A stretch of 64,000 bases of DNA from Nocardioides sp. (GTDB taxonomy: Bacteria; Actinomycetota; Actinomycetes; Propionibacteriales; Nocardioidaceae): NCBI GenBank assembly GCA_002729525.1, contig PBYI01000015.1, positions 62,001-126,000 on the forward strand, given 5' to 3'. The notes below the pieces were generated by a model. It saw nothing but the letters and a program-made list of their open reading frames with translations, did not search any database and was not told the origin of the DNA. Below are positions 1 to 8,674 of the stretch, piece by piece (positions within the stretch are counted from its first letter, which is position 1; each line of letters starts with the position of its first letter). A program made the position numbers and the translations under genes.

Positions 1-35
1 AGCAGCGTGGTGCTCCCGAGAGCCGTGGTGGTCAT
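1..35 (-). CDS. Partial CDS, N-terminus only, last visible gene of the LacI-controlled operon
   Basis: An ATG at 35 overlaps the TGA of the CoA-transferase gene (shared ATGA at 32-35), the usual sign of translational coupling. Only about 11 residues (MTTTALGSTTL) are inside the window, so no family can be assigned. It is the ninth gene in the co-directional series that starts with the LacI regulator. Confidence 0.6.
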   Translation of the reverse strand, partial: MTTTALGSTTL

Positions 36-1654
36 CGGTCCCCTCCCTCGACGACGGCGCGCCGCCACTCCTCGCCCAGCGGCGCGTCGGTGAACAGCGC
101 CGGGTCCATGGTGCCGAGCGGCTCCGCGACGGCCACCGGTCCGGGCAGCTGGTCGAGCACGTCGCGCTGCGGGTCGATGCCGGGCGCGACCTCGGCGAGC
201 ACCAGTCCGTCCTCGCCGAGGCGGAAGACGGCGCGCTCGGTGACGTAGAGGACGCGCTGGCCGCGCAGCCGGGCCTGCTCGGCGGAGAAGGTGATCTGCT
301 CGACCTCCTCGAGGAACTTGCGGTGCTTGCCCTCCGCGGCGAGCGTCAGCGAGCCCCCGGCGGGGACCGCCTGCAGACCGCCGGCGTTGAACGTGCCGCA
401 GAAGACGACGGTGTCGGCGTTCTGCGAGATGTTCACGAACCCGCCGGTGCCGACGACCCGCTTGTTGAACTTGGAGACGTTGACGTTGCCCGCGAGGTCG
501 ATCTGGGCGAACCCGAGAAACGTGATGTCCAGCCCGCCGCCGTCGTAGAAGTCGAACTGGTACGGCTGGTCGAGCACCGCGGCGGGGTTGGTGGAGACGC
601 CGAAGATGACGCCCCGGGCCGGTACGCCGCCCACGAGCCCCTGCTCGACGGTGAGGGTGAACAGGTCCGACCAGCCCTCCTCGGCTGCGACGGACGCGAC
701 GCCGTCGGCGATGCCGACACCGAGGTTGACCACGTCGCCGTCGCGGATCTCCGCGAGCGCGCGCCGGGCCACGACCTTGCGCTGGTCGAGCGCGAACGGC
801 TCGAGCTGGCCGAGCGACTGCTTGAGCTGACCGGAGAACGCCGGGTTGTAGTCGTGGGTGACGGTCTGGCGCTGCTCGGGGTGGACGACGACCACGTCGA
901 CGCAGATGCCCGGCACCTCGACCGAGCGCGGCGACAGGGAGCCGCCCCGCGCGACGTGCTTCACCTGGGCGATCCCCAGCCCGCCACTGTTGCGGGTGGC
1001 CTGGGCGATCGAGAGCATCTCGAGGTTGGCGGCCTCGTTCTCCAGCGACAGGTTGCCGTTCTCGTCGGCGACGGTGCCGCGGATGAAGCAGACGTCGAGG
1101 TCCATCCGCGGGTAGAACAGCCACTCGCGACCGGCGAGCTCGACGACCTCGACGAGCTCCTCGGTGGTGACGTCGTTGAGCCGACCGCCCTCCAGGCGCG
1201 GGTCGCAGAACGTGCCGAGCCCGACGTGGGTGAGCAGGCCGGGCCGGCCGCCCGCGATCTCGCGGAACAGCTGCGACATCACGCCCTGCGGGAAGTTGTA
1301 GGCCTCGAACTGGTTCTCGATGACCATCTGGCTCATCCGCGGCGCCATGCCCCAGTTGCCGGCGACGATCCGGCGGGCGAGGCCGGGCTGGGCGAGGTGG
1401 TCCATCCCGCCGCCCTCGCGGTCGCCGATGCCGGTCGTGTGCACGAGCGTGAGCCCGCCCGGGCCGCCCGTCTCGGCGTACCGGCGCCCGAGGGTGGCCA
1501 GCAGCAGGTCGGGCTCGACCAGACCGCCGCCGGAGCCGCCGATGGCGACGGTGTCGCCGGGCCGGACGCGGTCGACGGCCTCGTCCGCGGTGAGGAACAG
1601 CGGCCCGCCGCGCACCCGTCGGGACGCGGTGCCGGAGGACGGGAGGGAGGTCAT
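32..1654 (-). CDS. Acyl-CoA:acetate/3-ketoacid CoA-transferase, alpha-beta fused (YdiF-like)
   Basis: The 540-residue product has the length of single-chain class I CoA-transferases of the YdiF/propionate CoA-transferase type, in which the alpha and beta modules are fused. The N-terminal half shows a glycine-rich stretch (GGSGGG near residue 40) and the C-terminal half has the VEQGLVGG region where this family carries its catalytic glutamate. The family moves CoA between short acyl-CoAs and free acids through a glutamyl-CoA intermediate. Here it would activate or release the acid made by the aldehyde dehydrogenase of the same operon; that role is inferred. It lies 34 nt after the SDR gene and overlaps the next gene by 4 nt. 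Confidence 0.85.
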   Translation of the reverse strand: MTSLPSSGTASRRVRGGPLFLTADEAVDRVRPGDTVAIGGSGGGLVEPDLLLATLGRRYAETGGPGGLTLVHTTGIGDREGGGMDHLAQPGLARRIVAGNWGMAPRMSQMVIENQFEAYNFPQGVMSQLFREIAGGRPGLLTHVGLGTFCDPRLEGGRLNDVTTEELVEVVELAGREWLFYPRMDLDVCFIRGTVADENGNLSLENEAANLEMLSIAQATRNSGGLGIAQVKHVARGGSLSPRSVEVPGICVDVVVVHPEQRQTVTHDYNPAFSGQLKQSLGQLEPFALDQRKVVARRALAEIRDGDVVNLGVGIADGVASVAAEEGWSDLFTLTVEQGLVGGVPARGVIFGVSTNPAAVLDQPYQFDFYDGGGLDITFLGFAQIDLAGNVNVSKFNKRVVGTGGFVNISQNADTVVFCGTFNAGGLQAVPAGGSLTLAAEGKHRKFLEEVEQITFSAEQARLRGQRVLYVTERAVFRLGEDGLVLAEVAPGIDPQRDVLDQLPGPVAVAEPLGTMDPALFTDAPLGEEWRRAVVEGGDR

Positions 1655-1688
1655 GACGACTCCTTGGTCGGGCGGCGGTCGACGGAGG

Positions 1689-2447
1689 TCATGCCATGAC
1701 CCCGCCGCCGTTGACGTGGATGGTCTGGCCGTGCACGAACGACGCGGCGTCGGAGGCGAGGAAGACCACGGCCGGCGCGACCTCCTCGGGGAGGCCCATC
1801 CGGCCCGCGACGAGGCTCGCGGTCCGGGCGGCGGTGAGGTCGTCGTCGAAGGTCGAGGCCGTCATCGGGGTGGTGATCGGACCGGGCGCGACCGCGTTGA
1901 CGCGGACGGTCGGCCCGAGCTCGCGGGCCATCGCCCGGGTGAGCCCGAGGACGCCGGCCTTGGCGGCGCAGTAGCTGCTGTAGTCCTCGGCGCCCTTGAG
2001 CGCCAGCTGGGAGGAGAGGTTGACGACCGAGCCCCGGCCACGCTCGAGCATGCCGCCGACCACGTGGCGCGAGACCACGAAGACGCCGTCCAGGTCGACC
2101 GACAGGGTGCGCCGCCACTCGGCGTACGACATGTCGACGACGCGGGCGGGCGCCATCGTGCCGGCATTGTTGACCAGCACGTCGACGTGGCCGAGGGCGT
2201 CCTCGGCGTCGGCGACGAACGCCGCGGCGGCGTCCCAGTCGGTGACGTCGCCGGAGACCACGGCCACCTCGGCGCCGGTGGCCTTCAGCTCGTCGGCGAG
2301 CGCCGCGGCCTCCTGCTCCTGGCCGAGGTGGTGGATCGCCACCCGGGCGCCGGCCGCGGCGAGGGCCCGGCACATCTCGGTGCCGAGGCCGCCCGCTCCG
2401 CCCGTCACCAGGGCGGTCCGCCCGGCGAGGTCGAACGGGCTGCTCAT
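1689..2447 (-). CDS. SDR-family NAD(P)-dependent oxidoreductase
   Basis: This 252-residue classical short-chain dehydrogenase has the cofactor motif TGGAGGLG near residue 15, NNAG near residue 90 and the catalytic YCAAK. I chose the ATG at 2447 because it forms an ATGA overlap with the aldehyde dehydrogenase stop and places the Rossmann motif at the usual distance; an upstream in-frame extension is low-complexity Arg-rich and is rejected. Its C-terminus (HGQTIHVNGGG) is typical of FabG-like SDRs. Likely role: oxidation of an alcohol or 3-hydroxyacyl-CoA intermediate in the operon's pathway (inference). Confidence 0.88.
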   Translation of the reverse strand: MSSPFDLAGRTALVTGGAGGLGTEMCRALAAAGARVAIHHLGQEQEAAALADELKATGAEVAVVSGDVTDWDAAAAFVADAEDALGHVDVLVNNAGTMAPARVVDMSYAEWRRTLSVDLDGVFVVSRHVVGGMLERGRGSVVNLSSQLALKGAEDYSSYCAAKAGVLGLTRAMARELGPTVRVNAVAPGPITTPMTASTFDDDLTAARTASLVAGRMGLPEEVAPAVVFLASDAASFVHGQTIHVNGGGVMA

Positions 2448-3970
2448 GCGCCGTACCAGGCAGGACGCGTGCCGCGACGCATCTGCACGGTCTTGTTCTC
2501 GGTGAAGAACTCCATACCCTCGCGGCCGAACTCCGCGCCGTAGCCGGAGTCGCGGCGGCCGCCCAGCGGCACCTCCGGGAAGGCGTCGGTGGAGCCGTTG
2601 ACCCACACGGTGCCGGTGTTGAGCGCGAAGGTGAGGTCGAGCGCCTCCTGCACGTCCTGGGTCCAGACCGAGGCGGCCAGGCCGAACTGCTGGGCGTTGG
2701 CCCGCTCGACGACCTCGCCGAGGTCGTGGAAGCGCTGGACGGTCGTGACCGGGCCGAAGAACTCCTCGCGGACCGCGTGGTTGTCGTCGTCGCCGGCGGA
2801 CAGCACCGTCGGTCGGAGGAACGGCGCCGCGGTCGTGCCGTCGATGCCGGCCGCCGTACCGCCCGCGACCAGGTCGGCGCCCTCGGAGGTGGCCTTGTCG
2901 ATCGCGGCGAGGACGCCGTCGAAGTGCTGCTGGGAGATCAGCGGTCCCATCTCGGTGGCCTCGTCGGCGGGGTCGCCGAGCCGGATCTCGGCCGACCGGG
3001 CGGCGAGCCGCTCCGTGAGCTCGTCGGCGATCGCCGAGTCGGCGAGGATCCGCGACCCGGCGACGCAGACCTGGCCCTGGTTGAAGAAGGAGGAGAACAG
3101 CAGCCCTTCGACGGTCTGGTCGAGGTCGGCGTTGCGGGTGACGACGACGGGCGTCTTGCCGCCGGCCTCGAGGGCTACCCGCTTGAGGCGGTTGCTGCCG
3201 GCACCGGCGGCGATGTGGCGGCCGGTGGTGGTCGACCCGGTGAAGGAGATGACGTCGGTGTGCGGGTGGCTCACCATCGTCGCGCCCGCCAGGCCCTCGG
3301 CCACGACGACCGACAGTGCTCCGGGCTCCAGCCCGGCCTCGTAGAGCAGCCCGGCCGTGGCTAGCGCGGTGAGCGGCGTGAGCGGGCTCGGCTTCATCAC
3401 CACGGTGCAGCCGGCGGCCAGGGCCGGCGGGAGCTTCTGGCCGAGGATGCCGAGCGGGAAGTTGAACGGCACGATCAGGCCGGCGACGCCGGCGGGCTCG
3501 CGCAGGGTGAAGGCGAAGACGTCCTCGCCGACGTCGCGCAGGGTGCGGCCGTTGATGTCGCGCGCCAGTCCGGAGAAGTACTCGAAGGCGTTGACGGTGG
3601 CCGCCACCTCGCCGCGCGCCTCGCGCACGGGCTTGCCGGTCTCGGCGAGCAGGAGCGCGACCATCTCCTCGGAGCGCTCCTCGAGCAGCTGGGCGGCGCG
3701 GGCCAGGACGCGGGCGCGGTCACGGCCAGTGCTGCGGCCCCAGGCGCCGCGCTGGAAGGTCTCGCGGGCCGCGGCGACGGCCGCCTCGACCGGCGCGTCG
3801 GTGGTGTCGCCGCCGACGAACAGCGGGGCGCCCGTCGCGGGGCTGATCCGGGCGGGCATCTCCACCTCCGCACCGGTGCCGGCACCGGCGACGAGCGAGC
3901 CGACGACGGGCACGCCGTCGCGCTCGCCAAGCAGGGCGGAGCCGAGAAAGGAGAGGTCGGGCGTGGGCAT
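2444..3970 (-). CDS. NAD(P)-dependent aldehyde dehydrogenase
   Basis: The 508-residue protein is full-length for the ALDH superfamily. It has the N169 region PFNFPLG, the cofactor motif FTGSTTTG (about 243-250), general base Glu268 in LEAGGKTP and nucleophile Cys302 in QGQVCVAG. The reaction is oxidation of an aldehyde to the acid with NAD(P)+. It starts at the ATG at 3970, one base overlapping the hydratase stop, and ends in an ATGA overlap with the SDR, so translation is coupled. A crotonase followed by an ALDH recalls hydratase-lyase plus vanillin dehydrogenase pairs, where a CoA-thioester is cleaved to an aldehyde; the substrate is not provable here. Confidence 0.93.
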   Translation of the reverse strand: MPTPDLSFLGSALLGERDGVPVVGSLVAGAGTGAEVEMPARISPATGAPLFVGGDTTDAPVEAAVAAARETFQRGAWGRSTGRDRARVLARAAQLLEERSEEMVALLLAETGKPVREARGEVAATVNAFEYFSGLARDINGRTLRDVGEDVFAFTLREPAGVAGLIVPFNFPLGILGQKLPPALAAGCTVVMKPSPLTPLTALATAGLLYEAGLEPGALSVVVAEGLAGATMVSHPHTDVISFTGSTTTGRHIAAGAGSNRLKRVALEAGGKTPVVVTRNADLDQTVEGLLFSSFFNQGQVCVAGSRILADSAIADELTERLAARSAEIRLGDPADEATEMGPLISQQHFDGVLAAIDKATSEGADLVAGGTAAGIDGTTAAPFLRPTVLSAGDDDNHAVREEFFGPVTTVQRFHDLGEVVERANAQQFGLAASVWTQDVQEALDLTFALNTGTVWVNGSTDAFPEVPLGGRRDSGYGAEFGREGMEFFTENKTVQMRRGTRPAWYGA

Positions 3971-4788
3971 CAGCGGTGTCCTTCGGTGACGACGGTGGGG
4001 TGGTCGGTGACGGCGGTGGCGGCAGCGGCGGCCTTCGCCGCCCGCGCCGCGGCCTTGCGGTCCAGGAAGTCCTGCTTGCGGTCGCGCGAGGAGTCGAGAC
4101 CGGCGGTGTACGCCGCCAGCGCGTCCTCGTGCGGGAGGTGGCCGGCGAACCCGGCGAGCGCGGTCTTGGCGAGCGAGACGGCCAGCGGCTCGGCGGCCAG
4201 CAGCCGGTCGACGACGGCCTCGACGGCCGCGTCCAGCCCGGTGGCCGGCACGGCCTCGGTGACCAGCAGCAGCTCGGCGGCGCGGGCGCCGCTGACCAGC
4301 TCGCCGGAGAGGAGCAGGTGGCGGGCGACGCCGAGACCGGCGACGTCGACGATGCGGGCGGTGCCGCCCCAGGAGGGGAGGTTGCCCAGGCCGAGCTCGG
4401 GCAGACCGAGGAGCGCGCCGTCGGTCGCGACCCGCAGGTCGCAGGCCATCGCCAGCTCCAGGCCGCCACCGACGCAGACGCCCTCGACGACGGCGACGCT
4501 CGGGACGCCCAGGGCGGCGAGCGCGCCGAACGCGTCGGCCCCGCGTCGCGACTGGTCGGCTGCCACGGCGTTGCTCGGCGCGGCCCAGTCGGCGATGTCG
4601 GCGCCGGCGCAGAACGTTCCGCCGGCGCCGCGCACGACGACCAGCCGGACGCTCGGGTCGGCGGCGACGGTGGCGACGTGCTCGGCGAGCGCGTCGACCA
4701 TCGCCATGTCCAGGGCGTTGCGCTTGGCGGCGCGGTCGAGGGTGAGGTGGGCGACGCCTCGGGCGTCGACCTCGAGCGTGACGCTCAC
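3970..4788 (-). CDS. Enoyl-CoA hydratase/isomerase family protein (crotonase)
   Basis: The 272-residue product has the crotonase oxyanion-hole segments FCAGADIADW (about 62-71) and VCVGGGLELAMACD (about 105). The first catalytic glutamate is kept in LPELGLGNLPSWGGTA, but the second position of classical hydratases (Glu164 in rat mitochondrial hydratase) appears to be His in GVARHLLLSG. Single-Glu members include hydratase-lyases, so the reaction is uncertain. The GTG at 4788 is chosen because AGGAGG lies 5-8 nt upstream. The C-terminus is an Ala/Lys-rich tail. It is 43 nt after the permease gene and overlaps the aldehyde dehydrogenase by 1 nt. Confidence 0.88.
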   Translation of the reverse strand: MSVTLEVDARGVAHLTLDRAAKRNALDMAMVDALAEHVATVAADPSVRLVVVRGAGGTFCAGADIADWAAPSNAVAADQSRRGADAFGALAALGVPSVAVVEGVCVGGGLELAMACDLRVATDGALLGLPELGLGNLPSWGGTARIVDVAGLGVARHLLLSGELVSGARAAELLLVTEAVPATGLDAAVEAVVDRLLAAEPLAVSLAKTALAGFAGHLPHEDALAAYTAGLDSSRDRKQDFLDRKAAARAAKAAAAATAVTDHPTVVTEGHR

Positions 4789-4831
4789 GGGAGCCTCCTC
4801 ACGGGTCGGGACGGTCGGGGGACGGGACGGC

Positions 4832-5839
4832 TCATGCCTTGCGGCTCCGCGCGACCTGGTCGACGAGGAGGGCGAGGATGATCGCGGCGCCGACGGCGAC
4901 CTGCTGGTAGAAGGCCTGCACGTTGAGCGAGGTGAGGCCCGCGGTGAGGGTGGCGATGATGATCGCGCCGAACGCAGCGCCCGCCATCGAGCCCTGGCCG
5001 CCGGCGAGCTTGGTGCCGCCCATGACGGTCGCGGCGATCGCGGTGAGCAGCAGGTCGGCACCGAGCGTGGGGTCGGCCGCGCCGAGTCGCGCGGTGAGGA
5101 TGGCGCCGCACAGTCCGGCCGCTGCACCGGCGACGACGTACGCCGTGGCGGTGTGCTGGCCGACGCGGATGCCGGCGAGGCGGGCCACCTCGGAGTTGCC
5201 GCCGATCGCGATGAGGTACTCACCGAAGATCGTGTACTTCAGGACCAGCGCGGACACGACGGTCAGCACCACGAAGAGGAAGACCGGGATCGGGATGCCC
5301 GCGACGCCGCCGGCGAGGGCGTTCTCGAAGGCCACCGGGATGCCGTAGACGGCCTGGCCGCCGGCGATGATCAGCGCCAGTCCGGCGTAGATGCTCATCG
5401 TGCCGAGGGTGACGATGAACGGCGTGATGCCGGTGACGGTGATGAGCAGGCCGTTGGCCAGGCCGCAGAGCGCGCCCACGCCGATCGCCAGCAGGATCGC
5501 CAGCGGGGCCGGCACCTGCTGGGCGAAGAGGCCCGCGCTGACGGCGGTGACCGCGACGGTCGAGCCGATCGACAGGTCGATGCCGCCGGTGAGCAGCACG
5601 TAGGTCTGGCCCAGCGCGAGGATGCCGACGACGGCCGCCTGGAGCAGCACGTTCATCAGGTTGGTCGGGTCCAGGAAGAACGGCCGGGCGATGCCGAAGC
5701 CCGCGACCAGGGCGATGATGACCACGATGAGGCCGCCCTGACGGGCCGCCCGTCCGGCGAGGCCGCGCAGGTCGACGGAGGTGCCGCCTCCCGAGGTCGG
5801 CGTCGCCGACTCGGGCGGGGTGAGGGTGGACTGGGACAT
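4832..5839 (-). CDS. ABC transporter permease, ribose/monosaccharide type (RbsC family)
   Basis: The 335-residue membrane protein has 8-10 hydrophobic segments and the family's hallmark LTGGIDLSIGS near residue 85 with QAAVVGILALGQT before it. It forms the membrane channel of an importer with the ATPase and lipoprotein encoded just upstream. The ATG at 5839 follows AAGGAG by 8 nt; an in-frame ATG at 5920 lacks support and would overlap the ATPase gene. The family normally takes up pentoses, hexoses, autoinducer-2 or related small molecules. In this operon it is followed by CoA and aldehyde catabolism genes, so the cargo may not be a simple sugar. Confidence 0.93.
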   Translation of the reverse strand: MSQSTLTPPESATPTSGGGTSVDLRGLAGRAARQGGLIVVIIALVAGFGIARPFFLDPTNLMNVLLQAAVVGILALGQTYVLLTGGIDLSIGSTVAVTAVSAGLFAQQVPAPLAILLAIGVGALCGLANGLLITVTGITPFIVTLGTMSIYAGLALIIAGGQAVYGIPVAFENALAGGVAGIPIPVFLFVVLTVVSALVLKYTIFGEYLIAIGGNSEVARLAGIRVGQHTATAYVVAGAAAGLCGAILTARLGAADPTLGADLLLTAIAATVMGGTKLAGGQGSMAGAAFGAIIIATLTAGLTSLNVQAFYQQVAVGAAIILALLVDQVARSRKA

Positions 5840-5903
5840 GCTGGCTGCTCCTTGCTGGGGACCCTGCTCGGGATCGGGACGGTGGTCGGCGGACGACCGG
5901 GAC

Positions 5904-7460
5904 TCACTCAGCGGCGGCATGGCGCACCACGGACTCCTCGGTCGCCTCGTCTCGGTCGAGCTCGGCGACGACGCGGCCGCGGCGCATCACCAGCACCCGG
6001 TCGCTCATCGCCAGCACCTCGGGGAGGTCGGAGCTGATCATCAGCACCGCCTTGCCGGCGTCGGCGAGGCCGCGCATGATCGCGTGGATCTCGCCCTTGG
6101 CGCCGACGTCGATGCCCCGGGTCGGCTCGTCGAAGATGAAGACGTTGCTCTCGGTGCGCAGCCACCGGGCGAGGACGACCTTCTGCTGGTTGCCGCCCGA
6201 GAGCGTGCGGACCGGCTTGTCGACCTGCATCTTGGTGTTGAGCGGCTTCAGCGCCTCGGTGGCGACCGCCTTCTGCCGGCGGCGGCTGAGCAGCCCGCCG
6301 CGGCCCGGTGGGTCCATGAGCGTCACGTTCGAGGCGGTCGTCATGTCCAGGGCCAGGCCCTGGTGCTTGCGGTCCTCGGTGAGCAGCGCGATGCCGGCGG
6401 CGATCGCGTCGCCGGGGCGCTTGATCCGCACCCGCTCGCCCTGCACGTAGACCTCCCCGCTGCTGCGCCGGTCGGCACCGATCACGGCCCGGGCGAGCTC
6501 GGTGCGGCCCGCACCGACCATGCCGGCGAGACCGACGACCTCCCCGCGGCGTACGGCGAACGACACGTCGTCGACGACGCCGGGCACGCTGACGCCCTCG
6601 ACCCGCAGCCCCTCCTCGCCGGGCTCGGCGCCCGACCCGGAGACGCCGAGGGCGGCCAGCTCGCGGCCGACCATCATCTGCACGAGGTCGTCCTCGGACG
6701 CGATCTCGCTGCGCCGCTTCGTGCCCACCAGGCAGCCGTCGCGCAGCGCGGTGACCCGGTCGGAGAGGTCGAGGACCTCCTTGAGCCGGTGCGACACGTA
6801 GATCACCGCGGTTCCGGCCGAGCGGAGGTCCTCGATCACCTCGAAGAGCCGCTCGCTCTCCGCGCTGGTGAGCGAGGCCGTCGGCTCGTCCATGATGATG
6901 ATCCGGGCGTCGGTGCTGATCGCGCGGGCCAGCTCGACCAGCTGCTGCTGGGCGACGCTGAGACGCGACACCGGTACGTCGATCGGCGCGTCGAAGCGCA
7001 GCCGCTCCAGCGCGGCGGTGGCTCGCCGTCGGGCCTCGCGCCAGTCGATGACGCCGAGCCGCCGACGCTCGCGGCCGAGCACGAGGTTCTGGATGGCGGT
7101 GACCTCGGAGACCAGGCTGAGCTCCTGGTGCACCATCGCGATCCCGACCGCCATCGCGTCGGACGGCTCGGTGAACGACACCGGCTTCCCGTCGACGAGG
7201 ATCTCGCCGGAGTCGGGCCGCTGCACCCCGAACACCGTCTTGAGGAGCGTCGACTTCCCGGCGCCGTTCTCGCCGAGGAGGGTGTGGACCTCCCCGGCGT
7301 ACGCCGCGAAGCCGACGCCCTCGAGCGCCTTGACGCCCGGGAACGACTTGCTCAGGTCGCGCACCTCCAGGGCCGGCACCCGGTGGGTGCCGCTCCCGGT
7401 GGACCCGCGGGCGGGCTCCTCGGCGGGCTCGCTCACGGCCTGGCTGACTGCCTCGCTCAC
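5904..7460 (-). CDS. ABC transporter ATP-binding protein with two ATPase domains (RbsA/MglA type)
   Basis: The 518 residues contain two ABC domains. Domain 1 has Walker A GENGAGKST (about 63-71), signature LSVAQQQLVELARA and Walker B IIIMDEPT. Domain 2 has the degenerate Walker A GMVGAGRTE typical of this family's second half, signature LSGGNQQKVVLARW and FIFDEPTRGID. It energises the RbsC-type permease. About 30 residues before the first domain form an acidic, Ser/Glu-rich leader that is unusual but may be a start artefact. It lies between the lipoprotein gene (58 nt away) and the permease gene. Confidence 0.94.
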   Translation of the reverse strand: MSEAVSQAVSEPAEEPARGSTGSGTHRVPALEVRDLSKSFPGVKALEGVGFAAYAGEVHTLLGENGAGKSTLLKTVFGVQRPDSGEILVDGKPVSFTEPSDAMAVGIAMVHQELSLVSEVTAIQNLVLGRERRRLGVIDWREARRRATAALERLRFDAPIDVPVSRLSVAQQQLVELARAISTDARIIIMDEPTASLTSAESERLFEVIEDLRSAGTAVIYVSHRLKEVLDLSDRVTALRDGCLVGTKRRSEIASEDDLVQMMVGRELAALGVSGSGAEPGEEGLRVEGVSVPGVVDDVSFAVRRGEVVGLAGMVGAGRTELARAVIGADRRSSGEVYVQGERVRIKRPGDAIAAGIALLTEDRKHQGLALDMTTASNVTLMDPPGRGGLLSRRRQKAVATEALKPLNTKMQVDKPVRTLSGGNQQKVVLARWLRTESNVFIFDEPTRGIDVGAKGEIHAIMRGLADAGKAVLMISSDLPEVLAMSDRVLVMRRGRVVAELDRDEATEESVVRHAAAE

Positions 7461-7518
7461 GGCGTCTCAGCTCACTCTCTGGTTCGGACGGTCTCGATGG
7501 GGTGCCGACGGCGGTCGG

Positions 7519-8595
7519 TCACTCGAACAGGTCGGTGAGCACCTGGCCGTCGGCGTCGTAGAACTCGTCGACGTTGTCGGCGGTGATGAGCTGCGCCGGG
7601 GCGACGACCCACGGGGCGACGTCCTGGCCCTCGAGGAGGCGGACGGCGGCCTCGACGGCCCAGTAGCCCTCCCAGTAGGGCAGCGGGGAGACGGTGGCAG
7701 TCATGGCGCCGTTGCGGACGCCGGCGACGGCCTCCGGGACGCCGTCGGTGCCGACCACCGCGATGTCCTTGCCCGAGGCCGAGACGGCCTTGGCGACACC
7801 GATCGCCATCGTGTCGTTGTTGGCGTAGATGCCCTTGACGTCGGGGTGCTGCTGGATGATCTGCTGCGCGGCCGAGAAGGCCTTGTCCGGGTCCCAGTCG
7901 CCGGGGACGCTGGCGACGAGGTCGAGGTTGCCGGTCTGCTCGACGCCCTCCTGGTAACCCTTGATGCGCAGGATCGCCGCGCTCGAGCCGGCCTGACCCT
8001 CGACCTGGGCGACCTTCGCGCCGTCGGGGTAGAGCGCCGCGAACTCCTCGGCGGCCTGGATGCCGTTGCTCTCGTGGTCCGGGCCGACGTAGACGGTCGC
8101 CGGCACGCGGGCGTCGTCGACGTTGACCACCGGGGCGCCCTGGGACTGCATCGCCCGCAGGGCCGGGGTGAGGTTGGACGTGCTCTCGGGCGCGACCACG
8201 TAGGCGTCGTAGTTCTGGCCGGTCATCGTCTGGGCGATGGTCAGCTGCTCGGTCTGGGCCGACTCGCTCGAGGCGGACTGGACGGTGACCTCGATGCCGT
8301 AGTGCTCGGCGGCCGCCTCGGCGCCCTTCTCGATGCCCTGCCAGTACTGGTTGGTCAGCGCCTTGAGGATCACGCCGACGCGGTAGTCCTCGCTGGCCTC
8401 GACGTCGCCGAGCTCGGAGGCCATCTCCTCGCCGGGCAGCTGCTCCACACCGTCCTGGTCGCTGGTGTAGCTGTACGCCGCGTCGTCGCTCGACCCGTCG
8501 CTACCACCCGAGACCTCGGCGGCGCTGCTGCAGCCGGTGGCGAGCAGCAGCGGGAGGCCGGCCGCGACGAGGATCCTGCGCGTCTGTCGGTTCAT
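7519..8595 (-). CDS. Substrate-binding lipoprotein of the ribose-type ABC importer
   Basis: This 358-residue secreted lipoprotein starts with a short basic segment, a hydrophobic core and the lipobox LLATGC (Cys near residue 22), followed by a Ser/Gly/Asp-rich linker of about 40 residues. The rest is a periplasmic-binding-protein type 1 fold (Peripla_BP_4): GVILKALTNQYWQGIEKGA, a QNYDAYVVAPEST hinge and NNDTMAIGVAKA. It captures the ligand outside the membrane. The ATG at 8595 is preceded by AAAGG. The leader between 8596 and 8674 carries a LacI operator and a CTCGCAG-CT-CTGCGAG hairpin (8616-8631). Confidence 0.93.
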   Translation of the reverse strand: MNRQTRRILVAAGLPLLLATGCSSAAEVSGGSDGSSDDAAYSYTSDQDGVEQLPGEEMASELGDVEASEDYRVGVILKALTNQYWQGIEKGAEAAAEHYGIEVTVQSASSESAQTEQLTIAQTMTGQNYDAYVVAPESTSNLTPALRAMQSQGAPVVNVDDARVPATVYVGPDHESNGIQAAEEFAALYPDGAKVAQVEGQAGSSAAILRIKGYQEGVEQTGNLDLVASVPGDWDPDKAFSAAQQIIQQHPDVKGIYANNDTMAIGVAKAVSASGKDIAVVGTDGVPEAVAGVRNGAMTATVSPLPYWEGYWAVEAAVRLLEGQDVAPWVVAPAQLITADNVDEFYDADGQVLTDLFE

Positions 8596-8615
8596 GAGGG
8601 TGCCTTTCGTGGTGA

Positions 8616-8631
8616 CTCGCAGCTCTGCGAG
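8616..8631. promoter_or_regulatory. Small inverted repeat in the lipoprotein leader
   Basis: Seven-base arms CTCGCAG and CTGCGAG are separated by CT, 20 nt upstream of the lipoprotein start codon. It could form a small hairpin in the mRNA leader; no function can be assigned. Confidence 0.4.
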
Positions 8632-8662
8632 CCGGGGTTGGGTTCCCGAGAGATCTGGGTGG

Positions 8663-8674
8663 GAAAACGTTTTC
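8663..8674. promoter_or_regulatory. LacI-family operator in front of the ABC importer operon
   Basis: GAAAACGTTTTC is a perfect 12-bp palindrome with the central CG typical of LacI/GalR operators. It lies directly after the LacI-gene stop (8675) and 68 nt before the lipoprotein start. A second match to the same consensus, GAAAnCGnTTTC, sits at 9763-9774. Ligand-dependent repression of the importer operon by the adjacent regulator is inferred. Confidence 0.8.
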
